Assembly (NCBI RefSeq): GCF_005221385.1
Contig: NZ_CP039904.1
Span: forward strand, 930,001 to 994,000
Direction: 5' to 3'
Length of the DNA: 64,000 nt
DNA from: Agrobacterium tumefaciens
GTDB taxonomy: Bacteria > Pseudomonadota > Alphaproteobacteria > Rhizobiales > Rhizobiaceae
This document shows, piece after piece, positions 7,804-17,355 of this stretch. The notes under the pieces were generated by a model, which was not told the DNA's origin, ran no database searches, and saw only the letters and a list, made by a program, of their open reading frames with translations. Made by a program: the position numbers and the translations under genes. Position 1 is the first letter of the stretch; each line of letters opens with the position of its first letter.

Positions 7804-8576
7804 GCAATTCCCAGCCGATGGTCCAGCCCACCGTGGACGTGCGCAATGTCGCAAAGTCCTATGGCGACCTCGAAGTTCTCAAGAACATCAATCTTTCGGT
7901 AGCAAAGGGCCAGATCGTCGCGATCATCGGGCCGAGCGGCTCCGGCAAGAGCACGCTACTGCGCTCCATCAACCATCTGGAAACGGTCAACTCGGGAGAA
8001 ATCTACCTCGAAGGCCTGCAGGTCAATCAGCCGCTCACGGGCCGCGCTTTTGAACGCCACATCAATGCCGTGCGGCAGGACATGGGCATGGTCTTCCAAC
8101 ACTTCAACCTGTTCCCGCATCTCAGCGTGCTGGAAAACATCACACTGGGGCCGATCACGCTCAAGAACATGACCAAAAGCGCGGCGACAGAGCTTGCCCT
8201 TTCGCTGCTGGCCAAGGTGGGGCTGGATGCCAAGGCGGCCGCTTATCCTTCCATGCTCTCCGGCGGCCAGAAACAGCGGGTTGCGATTGCCCGCGCGCTC
8301 GCCATGCGGCCGAAAGTCATGTTGTTTGACGAGGCAACCTCCGCTCTCGACCCGGAACTGGTGGAAGAGGTCAACCAGGTCATGAAACAATTGGCGCGCG
8401 AGCATATGACCATGCTGATCGTGACCCATGAAATGCGCTTCGCCGCGGAAGTCGCCGACCGCGTAGTGTTCATGGACAAGGGGCTGGTGGTGGAGGAAGG
8501 CCCACCATCCGAAATCTTCGTCCGGCCGCAGCAGGAGAGGACGCGCAGCTTCCTCAAGACCTATTTGAACAATTGA
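7800..8576 (+). CDS. Amino-acid ABC transporter ATP-binding protein
   Basis: This 258-residue ATPase powers the preceding permeases. Visible motifs are Walker [10 protein letters not shown], the Q-loop ([13 protein letters not shown]), ABC signature LSGGQKQR, Walker [14 protein letters not shown] and the switch His in IVTHEM. Start and stop codons overlap with the second permease. It ends the operon, 15 bases before a strong hairpin. GlnQ/HisP-type ATPases have this length. Confidence 0.95.
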   Translation: MSNSQPMVQPTVDVRNVAKSYGDLEVLKNINLSVAKGQIVAIIGPSGSGKSTLLRSINHLETVNSGEIYLEGLQVNQPLTGRAFERHINAVRQDMGMVFQHFNLFPHLSVLENITLGPITLKNMTKSAATELALSLLAKVGLDAKAAAYPSMLSGGQKQRVAIARALAMRPKVMLFDEATSALDPELVEEVNQVMKQLAREHMTMLIVTHEMRFAAEVADRVVFMDKGLVVEEGPPSEIFVRPQQERTRSFLKTYLNN

Positions 8577-8591
8577 GCGTCCGAGCAAAAC

Positions 8592-8617
8592 CACAGGCGC
8601 AAGCTATTGCGCCTGTG
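8592..8617. terminator. Bidirectional hairpin terminator between convergent operons
   Basis: CACAGGCGCAA (8592-8602) and TTGCGCCTGTG (8607-8617) form a perfect 11-bp stem with a four-base loop. On the minus strand it is followed by GGTTTTG, on the plus strand by TTCTC. It lies between the convergent ABC ATPase and dehydrogenase genes and probably ends both transcripts. Confidence 0.7.
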
Positions 8618-8645
8618 TTCTCAAGGCCTGGCCACGCCGACAAAA

Positions 8646-9677
8646 TTAAAAGGCGAGCTGAACCTTCATGGATTTGCTCCTGTCACCGGCGGTTTCAAAT
8701 GCCGTGACTGCCTCTTCCAATGGGAAAGTTCCGGTCAGCAGAGGTGTCAGATCGACACGGCGTTGGTTGATGAAATCGACGGCAAGTCCGAATTCCTCAT
8801 GGAAACGGAAGGTGCCTTTCATCTCGATTTCCTTGGCAACCACCATATTCTGTGGAATGGAAACATCGCCGCCAAGGCCGAGTTGAACCACGGTGGAGCG
8901 GGGTTTCAGCGCTTCGAGACCTGACCGGACAGCCCTTTCATTGCCGGACGCCTCGAACTGCACATCGAAATAACCCTTGTTCACCGAATAAGCGGAGAGC
9001 GCATCCGGGTCGCTCGCGACATTGATGACGCGGTCGGCCCCAATGGCGAGCGCCTTTTGCAGAACCGCATCCATGACATCGGTCGCGACGATTTCCCGGG
9101 CGCCATGGGCGCGGGCGGCGATGATGGCAAGCGCCCCGATCGGCCCACAGCCGGTGACCAGAACACGTTTGTCCGTTAGTGCGCCGGCGCGGTTGACGCC
9201 ATGCAGCGTTACCGCGAAAGGTTCCGCCATGGCCGCTTCATGAATGGAGATACCGTCCCGCACCTTGTGGCACTGATACGCCTCGGCGACGAGACGCTGA
9301 CGAAACGCGCCCTGAATATGCGGCATGGGCATGGCGGAGCCATAAAAGCGCATGTTCAGGCACTGGTTCTGCTGGCCCTTCAGGCAAAATTCGCAATGGT
9401 TGCAGGGCCGGCTCGGCGATACGGCAACCCGGTCGCCAACGGCGAGACCGGAGACACCCTCTCCCAGAGCCTTGATGGTACCGGCCACCTCATGGCCGAG
9501 GATCATCGGCTCCCGCACGCGCACCGTGCCGAAGCCGCCGTGATTGTAATAATGCAGGTCGGAGCCGCAGATGCCACCCGCTTCGATAGCAACCTCGACC
9601 TGCCCCGGGCCGGGCTGCTCGGTCTCCCGTTCCTCGATCCGCAGATCCTTGGCCGCGTGGATGACAACCGCTTTCAT
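8646..9677 (-). CDS. idnD: Zinc-dependent alcohol dehydrogenase, L-idonate 5-dehydrogenase type
   Basis: This 343-residue medium-chain dehydrogenase has the catalytic zinc site (CGSDLHYYNHGG and GHEVAG), the structural-zinc cysteine cluster (CNHCEFCLKGQQNQC) and the nucleotide fold (VTGCGPIGAL). Similarity in layout to L-idonate 5-dehydrogenase, which oxidises idonate to 5-ketogluconate with NAD(P), is strong, though sorbitol or galactonate dehydrogenases are alternatives. GGAGGAGAG lies five bases before the ATG at 9677, which decides the start over one at 9692. It is the last gene of a leftward operon containing a sugar-acid-type aldolase. Confidence 0.8.
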   Translation of the reverse strand: MKAVVIHAAKDLRIEERETEQPGPGQVEVAIEAGGICGSDLHYYNHGGFGTVRVREPMILGHEVAGTIKALGEGVSGLAVGDRVAVSPSRPCNHCEFCLKGQQNQCLNMRFYGSAMPMPHIQGAFRQRLVAEAYQCHKVRDGISIHEAAMAEPFAVTLHGVNRAGALTDKRVLVTGCGPIGALAIIAARAHGAREIVATDVMDAVLQKALAIGADRVINVASDPDALSAYSVNKGYFDVQFEASGNERAVRSGLEALKPRSTVVQLGLGGDVSIPQNMVVAKEIEMKGTFRFHEEFGLAVDFINQRRVDLTPLLTGTFPLEEAVTAFETAGDRSKSMKVQLAF

Positions 9678-9742
9678 AGTCTCTCCTCCCATGAGGGTTT
9701 TGCTCGGCGGCTGTTGCCGCCAGGCCTTTCCTCGGATTTTTC

Positions 9743-10417
9743 TCAGATATCGACAACGAGGCCCTTGGCTTTCAGAACCGGCTCGAGCTTGCTGACCTCG
9801 ATCACCGACTTGCCCTGCTTGTAGGCTTCGATGTAACCGGCCTCGGCATCTTCGCGGGCCTGCGAAAGCTTGGCCGCTTCCTGCGCTTCCTCGCGCCTGA
9901 CGACGACAAGACCATCGGCATCACCGACGATGATATCGCCTGGATTGATAATTTCGCCGCCGACGATCACCTGGTCGTTGACCGCGGCAATGGTCTCCTT
10001 GACCGTGCCCTTGATGCAGACGCTGAGCGAAAAGACCGGGAAGCCGAGGTCCCGCAGTTGCAGCGTGTCGCGCACGCCGGTATCCGTCACCAGACCACCG
10101 ATACCCTTTGCGAGGCAGGCATTGGCGAGAACGTCGCCGAACGAGCCGGCTTCCTCATATTCGCCGGCGGAAACGACGATGATGTCGCCCGGCTTGGCAT
10201 AGTTGATGGCAAGTTGCAGCATGATGTTGTCGCGCGGCGCGCATTTGACCGTGAAGGCCGGGCCGCAGAGCTTCATGCGATAATCGACCGGCTTCAGCCG
10301 CGAAGACAATGCGCCGCGACGCCCCTGCGCCTCATGGATGGTCGCAGGAGAGAATTTGGCAAGGGCTTCGACATCGGCCTTGGCCGGACGCTGCGCTATA
10401 TCTTTAATGTGGATCAT
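9743..10417 (-). CDS. RraA-family aldolase/oxaloacetate decarboxylase (first copy)
   Basis: This 224-residue protein belongs to the RraA/HMG-CHA aldolase family, enzymes that cleave 4-hydroxy-2-oxo-diacids or decarboxylate oxaloacetate with a divalent metal. The conserved loop GDVLANACLAKGIGGLVTD followed by GVRD, holding the pyruvate/metal-binding Arg-Asp pair, is present. The true start is the ATG at 10417 (MIHIKDIAQRP), with GGGAGG upstream; the frame stays open further upstream without support. A paralogue at 19389-20057 lies in the same block. RNase E inhibition (true RraA) is unlikely given the context. Confidence 0.85.
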   Translation of the reverse strand: MIHIKDIAQRPAKADVEALAKFSPATIHEAQGRRGALSSRLKPVDYRMKLCGPAFTVKCAPRDNIMLQLAINYAKPGDIIVVSAGEYEEAGSFGDVLANACLAKGIGGLVTDTGVRDTLQLRDLGFPVFSLSVCIKGTVKETIAAVNDQVIVGGEIINPGDIIVGDADGLVVVRREEAQEAAKLSQAREDAEAGYIEAYKQGKSVIEVSKLEPVLKAKGLVVDI

Positions 10418-10439
10418 GAAAACCTCCCACGTTGAAGCT

Positions 10440-10462
10440 GTCGGCGAGAGCGTCTCGCCGAC
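10440..10462 (-). other. Intercistronic hairpin after substrate-binding-protein gene
   Basis: GTCGGCGAGA (10440-10449) and TCTCGCCGAC (10453-10462) form a perfect ten-base stem with a three-base loop between the binding-protein gene and the RraA-type gene. No T-run follows, so it is more likely a stability element or partial terminator. Confidence 0.55.
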
Positions 10463-10509
10463 CGATAGTGTTGAAGAGTTGGAAAATTTGACCGAGGCTG
10501 AGCCGAAGC

Positions 10510-11346
10510 TCAGGGGATCGGGTCGAACTTCAGTTCGGACAGAGGCACGACCTTGTCGGTGCGTGTCATCTTGTATTCGGTGTTCGGGCCAAGCCACTTG
10601 TCCCAGATGCGGTTGATCTCGCCATCCGCATCGAGCTTGCGCAGGATTTCGTTGATCTTGGCGGTCAGCGCCGGGTTGTCCTTGGCCATGCCGATGCCGA
10701 TGGGCTGGAAGAGCATCGGCTCTTCGATCATGCGCATCTGCTTGCCCTTGGTCTTGGATTCATTGACGAACTTGGTCATCGTCATGGTGTTGCCAACGAT
10801 GCCGCGCGCCTTGCCCTGCTGGACGGCGAGATAGGCCGACGCCGTATCCTGGAATGTCAGCGGCTCGGACTTGTTGAGCTTGACCGAGAGTTCCGACGTC
10901 GAGCCCTTGCTGGACGCGATGCGCTGACCGACGAAGTCAGACTTCTTGGTGCCGGGGTCATCGACCGGAACGATCAGCATTTCCTTAGCCAAATAATAAG
11001 GATCGCTGAACTGGATCTGCTCGGCACGGCTCTGGGTATAGGCGAGGTTGGCGACCGAGAGATCGACGCGGCCGAGCTTGACTTCCGGAACGCGCGCTTC
11101 GACGGAAACCGGCTTGACCTCGGCCTTGACGCCGAGTTCCTTGGCGATGGCGCCGCACAGATCAACATCGAAGCCGGCCATTTCACGTGTCTTCGGATCC
11201 GGCGAGGCAAAAGGCGGTACGTCGGCGAATGTCGCGCAGCGCAGCGTCTTGTTCGCAATGATCGTGTCGAGCTGGTCGGCCTTGGCCGGCATGATGGCAG
11301 CCGAGGTCGTCAAAGCGACGGTAAGAGTAATGCACTTCCAGTTCAT
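10510..11346 (-). CDS. Amino-acid-type ABC transporter substrate-binding protein
   Basis: This 278-residue SBP family 3 protein has a signal peptide of about 23 residues (ending MPAKA). The family core is GFDVDLCGAIAKELGV at about 57-72, followed by the RVDLSVANLAYTQSR segment. AGGGAGAAC lies upstream of the ATG. The ATPase and two permease genes precede it in the transcript. Although the family usually binds amino acids, neighbouring genes for dehydrogenases and aldolases suggest a hydroxylated or amino acid-like sugar acid; this is inference. Confidence 0.9.
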   Translation of the reverse strand: MNWKCITLTVALTTSAAIMPAKADQLDTIIANKTLRCATFADVPPFASPDPKTREMAGFDVDLCGAIAKELGVKAEVKPVSVEARVPEVKLGRVDLSVANLAYTQSRAEQIQFSDPYYLAKEMLIVPVDDPGTKKSDFVGQRIASSKGSTSELSVKLNKSEPLTFQDTASAYLAVQQGKARGIVGNTMTMTKFVNESKTKGKQMRMIEEPMLFQPIGIGMAKDNPALTAKINEILRKLDADGEINRIWDKWLGPNTEYKMTRTDKVVPLSELKFDPIP

Positions 11347-11396
11347 TTCAGTTCTCCCTGTTATTATAGAGGTTTGGGTTGATAGTTCGGTCCTGA

Positions 11397-11440
11397 GCGG
11401 GATTTCAGGCGAAAACCGCTCACACTTTTCGCCATCCCGC
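11397..11440 (-). other. Long hairpin between ABC ATPase and binding-protein genes
   Basis: GCGGGAT (11397-11403) pairs with ATCCCGC (11434-11440), and directly inside GGCGAAAA (11408-11415) pairs with TTTTCGCC (11426-11433). The combined stem is 15 bp with one four-base bulge. It abuts the ATPase stop codon at 11442 and may protect the mRNA or attenuate read-through into the binding-protein gene. Confidence 0.5.
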
Positions 11441-11441
11441 C

Positions 11442-12209
11442 CTAGTGCCTGAGATCAGCGAGAAAACGCTGGGCACGGGGATGTTGCGGATTTTTGAAAA
11501 ACTCGTCCGGCTTAGCCGTCTCGAGAATGCGCCCGGCGTCGATGAACCAGATGCGGTCGGCCACTTCACGGGCAAAGCCCATTTCATGGGTGACGCAGAG
11601 CATGGTCATGCCTTCGGCTGCGAGGCTCTTCATGACGGCGAGCACCTCACCCACCATTTCCGGATCGAGCGCTGAGGTCGGCTCATCGAACAGCATGACC
11701 GGCGGCTCCATGGCGAGCGCCCGCGCGATCGCGACGCGCTGCTGCTGGCCGCCGGAAAGCTGTGCGGGATAGGAATTGGCCTTGTCGGCAAGGCCGACGC
11801 GATCGAGAAGCTTCAGCGCCTTGTCATGGGCGACGGCCGGAGAAACACCCTTCACCCGGATCGGCGACATGGAGACGTTCTCCACCACCGAAAGATGCGG
11901 GAAGAGGTTGAAGCTCTGGAAGACGAAACCCACCCGGCTGCGCAGCGCATTCAGCTCCTTTGCGCGCATCTGGGCATGGATGTTCCTGCCATCGAGCATG
12001 ATCGAGCCGCTGCTGATCTCCTCCAGACGGTTGATCGTGCGGATGAGGGTGGACTTGCCGGAACCCGATGGCCCGCAGATGACAACGACTTCGCCACGGG
12101 TGACGTTTTCGTTGACATCCTTGAGCACCTGATAATCGCCATAGCTTTTGCAGACCTGCGAGAGCGTGATGGTGTAGGGATCTTGAGTGGCGGAAACTGG
12201 CGCGGTCAT
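11442..12209 (-). CDS. Amino-acid-type ABC transporter ATP-binding protein
   Basis: This 255-residue ATPase has Walker [11 protein letters not shown]-loop [13 protein letters not shown], signature LSGGQQQR, Walker [14 protein letters not shown] and the switch His in CVTHEM. Its start overlaps the stop of the preceding permease by four bases (12206-12209), indicating translational coupling. It energises the permease pair encoded upstream. Confidence 0.95.
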   Translation of the reverse strand: MTAPVSATQDPYTITLSQVCKSYGDYQVLKDVNENVTRGEVVVICGPSGSGKSTLIRTINRLEEISSGSIMLDGRNIHAQMRAKELNALRSRVGFVFQSFNLFPHLSVVENVSMSPIRVKGVSPAVAHDKALKLLDRVGLADKANSYPAQLSGGQQQRVAIARALAMEPPVMLFDEPTSALDPEMVGEVLAVMKSLAAEGMTMLCVTHEMGFAREVADRIWFIDAGRILETAKPDEFFKNPQHPRAQRFLADLRH

Positions 12210-12967
12210 AGCTGCTCCGTAACGATATTGGCGGGGGCCGGGGCCGTGTCTGCGGCAAGCTTGCCACGCGGGCCAGCCCGCCGGCGGGCGATACGCCGCT
12301 CGAGAAGATTGGCGACATGGGTCAGCGACCAGCAGATGATGTAATAAACCAGCGCCAGAATGAGGAAGACCTGGAAAGGCTGGGTCAAAAGCTGGTTGTT
12401 CACCTGGTTCGCCGCAAAGGTCAGATCAGGCACATTGATGACGTAGCCGAGCGTCGTATCCTTGATGGTGGACACGAATGTCGAGATCAGGCTCGGGATC
12501 ATGTTGTAGAGCGCCTGCGGGAGGATGATATAGCGCATCGCGCTGAAATATCCGTGCCCCAGCGCACGCGCCGCATCCATCTGCCCCGCTCCAAGCGACA
12601 CGATGCCGGCGCGGACAACCTCGCTCATGAAAGCACCCTGATAAATGACGAGCGTCGCCAGCATGGTAACGAAGCTCGGCACATCCGCCCCGGTCCACAA
12701 CGGAACGAGAAAATAGCTCCAGAGAATGAGCAGCAGCAGCGGCACGCCACGGGTGAAATACACCACGGCGGTGACCGGCCAGCGCAAGAGCCGCCATTTC
12801 GACAGCCGCGCCAGCGCCATCAGAATGCTGACGGGAAAGGCTAGCGCGATGCTGAGCGCTGAGAGGATGAGCGTGTTGGCAAGGCCACCGAGCGGCCCGT
12901 TGGGATATTGGCCGATCAGGAGAAGCAGCCAGTAATCCTTGATGATTGCGATCATGTCGTGGATCAT
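12206..12967 (-). CDS. Amino-acid-type ABC transporter permease (second)
   Basis: This 253-residue permease of the HisM family has about five membrane segments and the ATPase-docking loop [24 protein letters not shown]. The C-terminal tail is basic and proline/alanine rich. It overlaps both neighbours by four bases (ATGA), so the permease, permease and ATPase genes form one coupled unit. Confidence 0.92.
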   Translation of the reverse strand: MIHDMIAIIKDYWLLLLIGQYPNGPLGGLANTLILSALSIALAFPVSILMALARLSKWRLLRWPVTAVVYFTRGVPLLLLILWSYFLVPLWTGADVPSFVTMLATLVIYQGAFMSEVVRAGIVSLGAGQMDAARALGHGYFSAMRYIILPQALYNMIPSLISTFVSTIKDTTLGYVINVPDLTFAANQVNNQLLTQPFQVFLILALVYYIICWSLTHVANLLERRIARRRAGPRGKLAADTAPAPANIVTEQL

Positions 12968-13671
12968 GCCCGTGCCCTCCGCAGTGGATCGGCACGCATG
13001 GAGATATAGGCTCCGAGACCCATGATCAGCAGCGAGAAGAACAGATAAAGCACGGTGGCGACCAGATAGACCTCAAACGTCCGGAAACTCAGATTCTCGA
13101 CTTCCTTGACCGCATGGGTGAGTTCGGGCGCGCCGATCAGAACGCCGAGACTGCTGTTCTTGAACAGCGAAGTGCTGTGATTGATCAGCGGCGGCAGCGC
13201 GTTGCGAACGCCCTGTGGCATGATGACGAAACGCATGGCCGAGACATAGCTATGCCCGAGCGCACGCGCCGCTTCCATCTGGCCGGGATTGATGGAGCGA
13301 ACGCCGGAACGCAGATCTTCGCTGAAATAGGCGGCCTGACAGAGGCCGAGGCCGATAATGGCGAAGATCGCTTCCGCATTATGGCTGGAAAGCCAGCTGG
13401 CCAGCCCGCTCGGCAACAGCGTGAAGACGCCGAAATACCAGAGCATCAGCTGCACCAGCGTCGGAACGTTCCGGTGATAGGAAACATAGGCCGCCACCAG
13501 CGGATCGCCGAAGCGGAAGGGCGACAGGCGGACGGCGAGAAGCACGATGGCCAGCGACATAGCGAGAAGCCACGAGCCGGCATAGATGATGAACGTCATC
13601 TGGATGCCATGCAAAAGCATCGAGACGTAATCTGTATTGCTCAGAATTGCCCAGAGGTCAAAACCGCTCAC
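12964..13671 (-). CDS. Amino-acid-type ABC transporter permease (first)
   Basis: This 235-residue permease pairs with the next gene. It has several hydrophobic segments and the docking loop EAARALGHSYVSAMRFVIMPQGVR; YHRNVPTLVQLMLWYFG is the family signature near the second membrane segment. Its start overlaps the stop of the SDR gene upstream, which links the dehydrogenase to the transporter. Confidence 0.92.
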   Translation of the reverse strand: MSGFDLWAILSNTDYVSMLLHGIQMTFIIYAGSWLLAMSLAIVLLAVRLSPFRFGDPLVAAYVSYHRNVPTLVQLMLWYFGVFTLLPSGLASWLSSHNAEAIFAIIGLGLCQAAYFSEDLRSGVRSINPGQMEAARALGHSYVSAMRFVIMPQGVRNALPPLINHSTSLFKNSSLGVLIGAPELTHAVKEVENLSFRTFEVYLVATVLYLFFSLLIMGLGAYISMRADPLRRARA

Positions 13672-14456
13672 GCGAGTTTTCCTCCGGAACCGCCCGCAGC
13701 TGCCTGATATTCGGCGGTTTGGGGCTTGGCCGTCTGCAGCCCGCCCATGACCTGAAGCGTCGGGGTGATTTCCATGTGGCCGATATTCATGGCCACGGGT
13801 GCGGCGATGGCAAACGCAATCGCATCGGCGATATCGGACGCCTGCGGCAACTCGAAACCATCGATGAAACGTTCGCGAATGCTCGGATCATCGCCATGCA
13901 CATGATTGAAAATATCAGTCGCGACGCGACCGGGGCAGATTTCCGTCACCCGCACGCGCTTGCCGAAAGCATCGATGCGCAGCTGGTTGGACAGCATCGC
14001 CACGCCGGCCTTGCTGGCGTGATAGGTGGAATTACCGCCGAAATTGTAATTGCCGGCAATGGAGGAGATGTTGATGACATGACCGCGATCACGCGCCACC
14101 ATGCCCGGCACCACCATGCGGCACAGATGCAGCACGGCACGCAGGTTCACGTCGATCAGGAGATCGATATCGCTCTCATCCGCTTCCAGAAATTTCTTCG
14201 GGCGGTCGACGCCGGCATTGTTCACGAGGACATCGAACGCAACTTCGCTCGTCAGCTTTGCAAGCGCCGGCCGGTCCGTCACATCGATGGCATGGGCAAA
14301 GCAGCCCGTGCGCTTCGCCAGCTTGTTGAGAGCGTCCGCGCTTCTGGCAACCGCATGCACTTCCAGCCCTTCGCGGCAAAGGCGCTCAACGACGGCGGCG
14401 CCAATTCCGGAAGATGCGCCGGTTACGAGTGCGGTCTTGTAGTCTGAGAATGGCAT
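13668..14456 (-). CDS. Short-chain dehydrogenase/reductase
   Basis: This 262-residue classical SDR has the cofactor motif TGASSGIG at about 13-20, NNAG near 84-87, the catalytic Ser in NISSIAG and the YHASK catalytic pair. It is first in the operon with the ABC transporter, with a four-base overlap, so it probably oxidises the imported substrate or a product of it. The specific substrate is not evident. The 173-bp gap upstream probably holds the operon promoter; I could not identify a convincing one. Confidence 0.9.
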   Translation of the reverse strand: MPFSDYKTALVTGASSGIGAAVVERLCREGLEVHAVARSADALNKLAKRTGCFAHAIDVTDRPALAKLTSEVAFDVLVNNAGVDRPKKFLEADESDIDLLIDVNLRAVLHLCRMVVPGMVARDRGHVINISSIAGNYNFGGNSTYHASKAGVAMLSNQLRIDAFGKRVRVTEICPGRVATDIFNHVHGDDPSIRERFIDGFELPQASDIADAIAFAIAAPVAMNIGHMEITPTLQVMGGLQTAKPQTAEYQAAAGGSGGKLA

Positions 14457-14629
14457 GTTTGTCCCCTATCGTTGAGCAAACATTAGTGAAGCTTTCATCG
14501 CTTGCCTAAGACCGATTTTTTTTGGAGTAATAAGCAACTTGTATGGATGACGGATGCGAACGCTACTTTCGGCACTGCGTCAGTCCGGCTGGCGAAAGGG
14601 CACACCTGCCCCGTCACCACCCGAACCGC

Positions 14630-15565
14630 CTAGACGACCGGCGTCGGCAAATCTTTCCCCGCAAAATGCGCATCCAGATTGGCGAGAACCAGAGCGCCCA
14701 TTTCCAGCCGCGTCTCATGGGTCGCAGCGCCGATATGCGGGGCGAGAACCACATTGCGCATGCCGAAGAGTGCCTCGGGAACATGCGGTTCGTTCTCGAA
14801 GACATCGAGCGCCGCACCTTTCAACCCACCCGCCACGAGAATATCGACCAGCGCCTTTTCATCCACCAGCGACCCCCTGGCGACATTGACTAGAACCCCA
14901 TCCGGCCCCAGCGCCTCCAGCACCTGGCGGTTGATGGCATGTTTCGTCTCCGGCGTCGCCGCAGCCGCGACAATCAAGACGTCACAGGCACGCGCGAGCG
15001 ACACCGCCGTCGGATGATATTCATGGGCCACATCCTGTTTTTGCCGACTGAAATAGGAAATTTCCGCATTAAAGGCTTCCAGCCGCGCCGCGATGGCACG
15101 GCCTATGCGGCCGAGCCCGTAAATGCCGTAACGCCGGCGCGACGCCTTGTTGCCGAGCGGCATCTCGTCTCTTTTCCATGCGCCAGAGCGGACATGGTGA
15201 TCCGCATTGACGAGTTGGCGCAGCAGCATGATGGAAAGTCCAATGGCGAGATCGGCGACGTCCTCGGTCAGCACGTCCGGCGTGTTCGTCACCCTGAAGC
15301 CGCGCGCGCGGGCCTGATCGAGATCGACCTTGTCGAAACCGACGCCGTTGATGGCGACGATTTCGAGAGCCGGCAGGCAGGCGGCGAGATCAGGGGCGAC
15401 ACCGATATGGCCGCCGGTGACGACAGCCTTTATCGACGCCGCCTCCGCCTGCAAAAACGCCTGCTTGTCGGATATTTCGTGCCAGCGATGGACCCGGAAG
15501 CGCTTTTGCAGTTCGGCTTCTATCTGTGGCTGAAGCGGGTAGGTTTGCAGAAGATCTGGCTTCAT
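14630..15565 (-). CDS. D-isomer-specific 2-hydroxyacid dehydrogenase
   Basis: This 311-residue enzyme has the nucleotide motif YGLGRIGRAIA and the catalytic triad typical of the family: Arg in NVARGSLVDE, Glu in DVFENEPHVP and His in LAPHIGAAT. Related enzymes reduce glyoxylate and hydroxypyruvate or oxidise D-2-hydroxyacids. AAGGAGCGCGC precedes the ATG. It lies nine bases after an SDR gene in the same transcript as a DenD-like dehydrogenase, fitting stepwise oxidation of a sugar acid. Confidence 0.9.
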   Translation of the reverse strand: MKPDLLQTYPLQPQIEAELQKRFRVHRWHEISDKQAFLQAEAASIKAVVTGGHIGVAPDLAACLPALEIVAINGVGFDKVDLDQARARGFRVTNTPDVLTEDVADLAIGLSIMLLRQLVNADHHVRSGAWKRDEMPLGNKASRRRYGIYGLGRIGRAIAARLEAFNAEISYFSRQKQDVAHEYHPTAVSLARACDVLIVAAAATPETKHAINRQVLEALGPDGVLVNVARGSLVDEKALVDILVAGGLKGAALDVFENEPHVPEALFGMRNVVLAPHIGAATHETRLEMGALVLANLDAHFAGKDLPTPVV

Positions 15566-15574
15566 GCGCGCTCC

Positions 15575-16330
15575 TTAGCCGCGACCGACGAAAGGCATGC
15601 CGCTCGCCATCACCGTCATGGTGAGTACATTCGCTTCCAGCGGCAGCGAGGCCATATGCACCACGGCCCTGGCGACGATACTCGCATCGATGGTGGGTTC
15701 GATGGCGGTGCTGCCATCCGCCTGCAGCACGCCGGTGGCCATGGCGCGCGTCATTTCGGTGCTGGCATTGCCGATATCGATCTGCCCGCAGGCAATGTTG
15801 AATGCCCGGCCATCCAGCGCGGCCGACTTGGTAAGGCCGGTAATCGCGTGTTTGGTCGCGGTATAAGGCGCCGAACGCGGCCGCGGCGTGGTGGCCGAAA
15901 TCGAGCCATTATTGATGATGCGCCCACCCTGCGGCGACTGCGCCTTCATCTGGCGAAATGCCGCCTGTGTACAGAGGAAGGCGCCCGTAAGATTGGCCCC
16001 GACCACCGCGTTCCAGGTTTCGAACGGCACGTCTTCGATATGGACAGCCGGCGCCGACATGCCGGCATTGTTGACCAGAAGGTCGAGACGGCCGAAACGG
16101 CCGGTGACCTCCGCAAACAGCCGTTCGACATCGGCCGGAACGGAAATATCGGCCGCGACGGCCAGAACGCGGTCTCGATGTTCGCGCCATTCGCCGACAG
16201 CGGCGTCCAGAACCTCCCCCCGTCGCCCGGTGATCGCGACGCTGTAACCATCGTCCAGGAGCGCTTTGGCAATCGCCTTGCCGACTCCTGTTCCTCCGCC
16301 CGTGACGAGCGCGATCTTTCCATCACTCAT
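15575..16330 (-). CDS. Short-chain dehydrogenase/reductase
   Basis: This 251-residue SDR has [12 protein letters not shown] at the cofactor site, NNAGMS near 85-90, a catalytic Ser in NNGSIS and the YTATK pair. Its ATG overlaps the stop of the DenD-like gene (ATGA, 16327-16330). It probably takes part in the same hydroxyacid pathway. The substrate cannot be read from sequence. Confidence 0.9.
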   Translation of the reverse strand: MSDGKIALVTGGGTGVGKAIAKALLDDGYSVAITGRRGEVLDAAVGEWREHRDRVLAVAADISVPADVERLFAEVTGRFGRLDLLVNNAGMSAPAVHIEDVPFETWNAVVGANLTGAFLCTQAAFRQMKAQSPQGGRIINNGSISATTPRPRSAPYTATKHAITGLTKSAALDGRAFNIACGQIDIGNASTEMTRAMATGVLQADGSTAIEPTIDASIVARAVVHMASLPLEANVLTMTVMASGMPFVGRG

Positions 16331-17313
16331 GCTGCTTTCCCCTCCAGCTCATCTTCCACATGCGCCTGAATGATTTCGGCAAAGGACGTTTCCGCCCTGA
16401 AGCCGAGCGACAGCGCCAGTTGCGGATCGTAATCCTCGGCCCAGCCATCGACGATCCGGATGATCCGCTCGTCGGGAACGCGTTTGATAAGCGCCACAGC
16501 CTTTTCCCCGGCAAAGGCGCGCAGGGCCTCGATTTCATCGGCCACCGTGGCAGAAAGCCCCGGCATGATGAGATTGCGGCGAACGCCAAGCCCGGAGAGA
16601 TCGACACTCGCGGCGCGCAGCAGGAAGGCGACAGCCGAGCGCGGGCTGGCGAACCAGTGGCGCACGGTATCTGCAACGGGCAGCACCGCTTCCTGGCCCA
16701 CCAGCGGTTCGCGCAGGATATTGGAGAAGAAGCCGGAGGCGGCCGCATTCGGCTTGCCGGGGCGGATGCAGATGGTGGGCAGGCGGATGCTGACGCCATC
16801 GAAGAAACCGCGACGGCTATAATCCGCAAGCAACAGCTCCACGATCGCCTTCTGCGTGCCGTAGCTGGTCAGCGGTGCCGGCAGGAACTCGTCGCCGATC
16901 ACCTTGGGGAATGGCGAGCCGAACACGGCGAGCGACGAGCAGAACACTACGCGCGGCCGGTATCCATCCTTTTGATGCTCCAGACGGATGGCTTCGAACA
17001 ACGAACGTCCGCCATCGAGATTAATGCGATAGCCTTTCTCGAAATCGGCCTCCGCCTCGCCCGAAACCACGGCGGCGAGGTTGAAGATCACATCCGGTCG
17101 CCTGGCGATCAGCTTTTCGGCGACGCCGGCATTCGACAGATCGCTACGCTCGACGGTCAGTGTGCCGCCAAAGCCTTTCGGCGCAACCGGCTCGAAAACA
17201 TCCGTCAGCGTCATTTCGGTGATCTTCACACCGCCAAGCGCTCCGTCAGAAGCGAGACGTTGCATCAATTTGCGGCCGATCATTCCCGCCGCGCCGATTA
17301 TCAGAATATGCAT
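16327..17313 (-). CDS. denD: NAD-dependent epimerase-family dehydrogenase, DenD (D-erythronate dehydrogenase) type
   Basis: This 328-residue extended SDR has [10 protein letters not shown] at the N-terminus, FNLAAVVSG near residue 77, the SSLAVFG serine segment and the YGTQK catalytic pair. Length and motifs match DenD, which oxidises D-erythronate to 2-oxo-tetronate. The usual partners OtnK and OtnC are not in this window, so the actual substrate may be a different four- to six-carbon acid. It is followed, with overlap, by an SDR gene. Confidence 0.75.
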   Translation of the reverse strand: MHILIIGAAGMIGRKLMQRLASDGALGGVKITEMTLTDVFEPVAPKGFGGTLTVERSDLSNAGVAEKLIARRPDVIFNLAAVVSGEAEADFEKGYRINLDGGRSLFEAIRLEHQKDGYRPRVVFCSSLAVFGSPFPKVIGDEFLPAPLTSYGTQKAIVELLLADYSRRGFFDGVSIRLPTICIRPGKPNAAASGFFSNILREPLVGQEAVLPVADTVRHWFASPRSAVAFLLRAASVDLSGLGVRRNLIMPGLSATVADEIEALRAFAGEKAVALIKRVPDERIIRIVDGWAEDYDPQLALSLGFRAETSFAEIIQAHVEDELEGKAA

Positions 17314-17355
17314 ATTTCACCTTTGTTTGGCCGGCCGCGCCGGCTCGATTGAATG

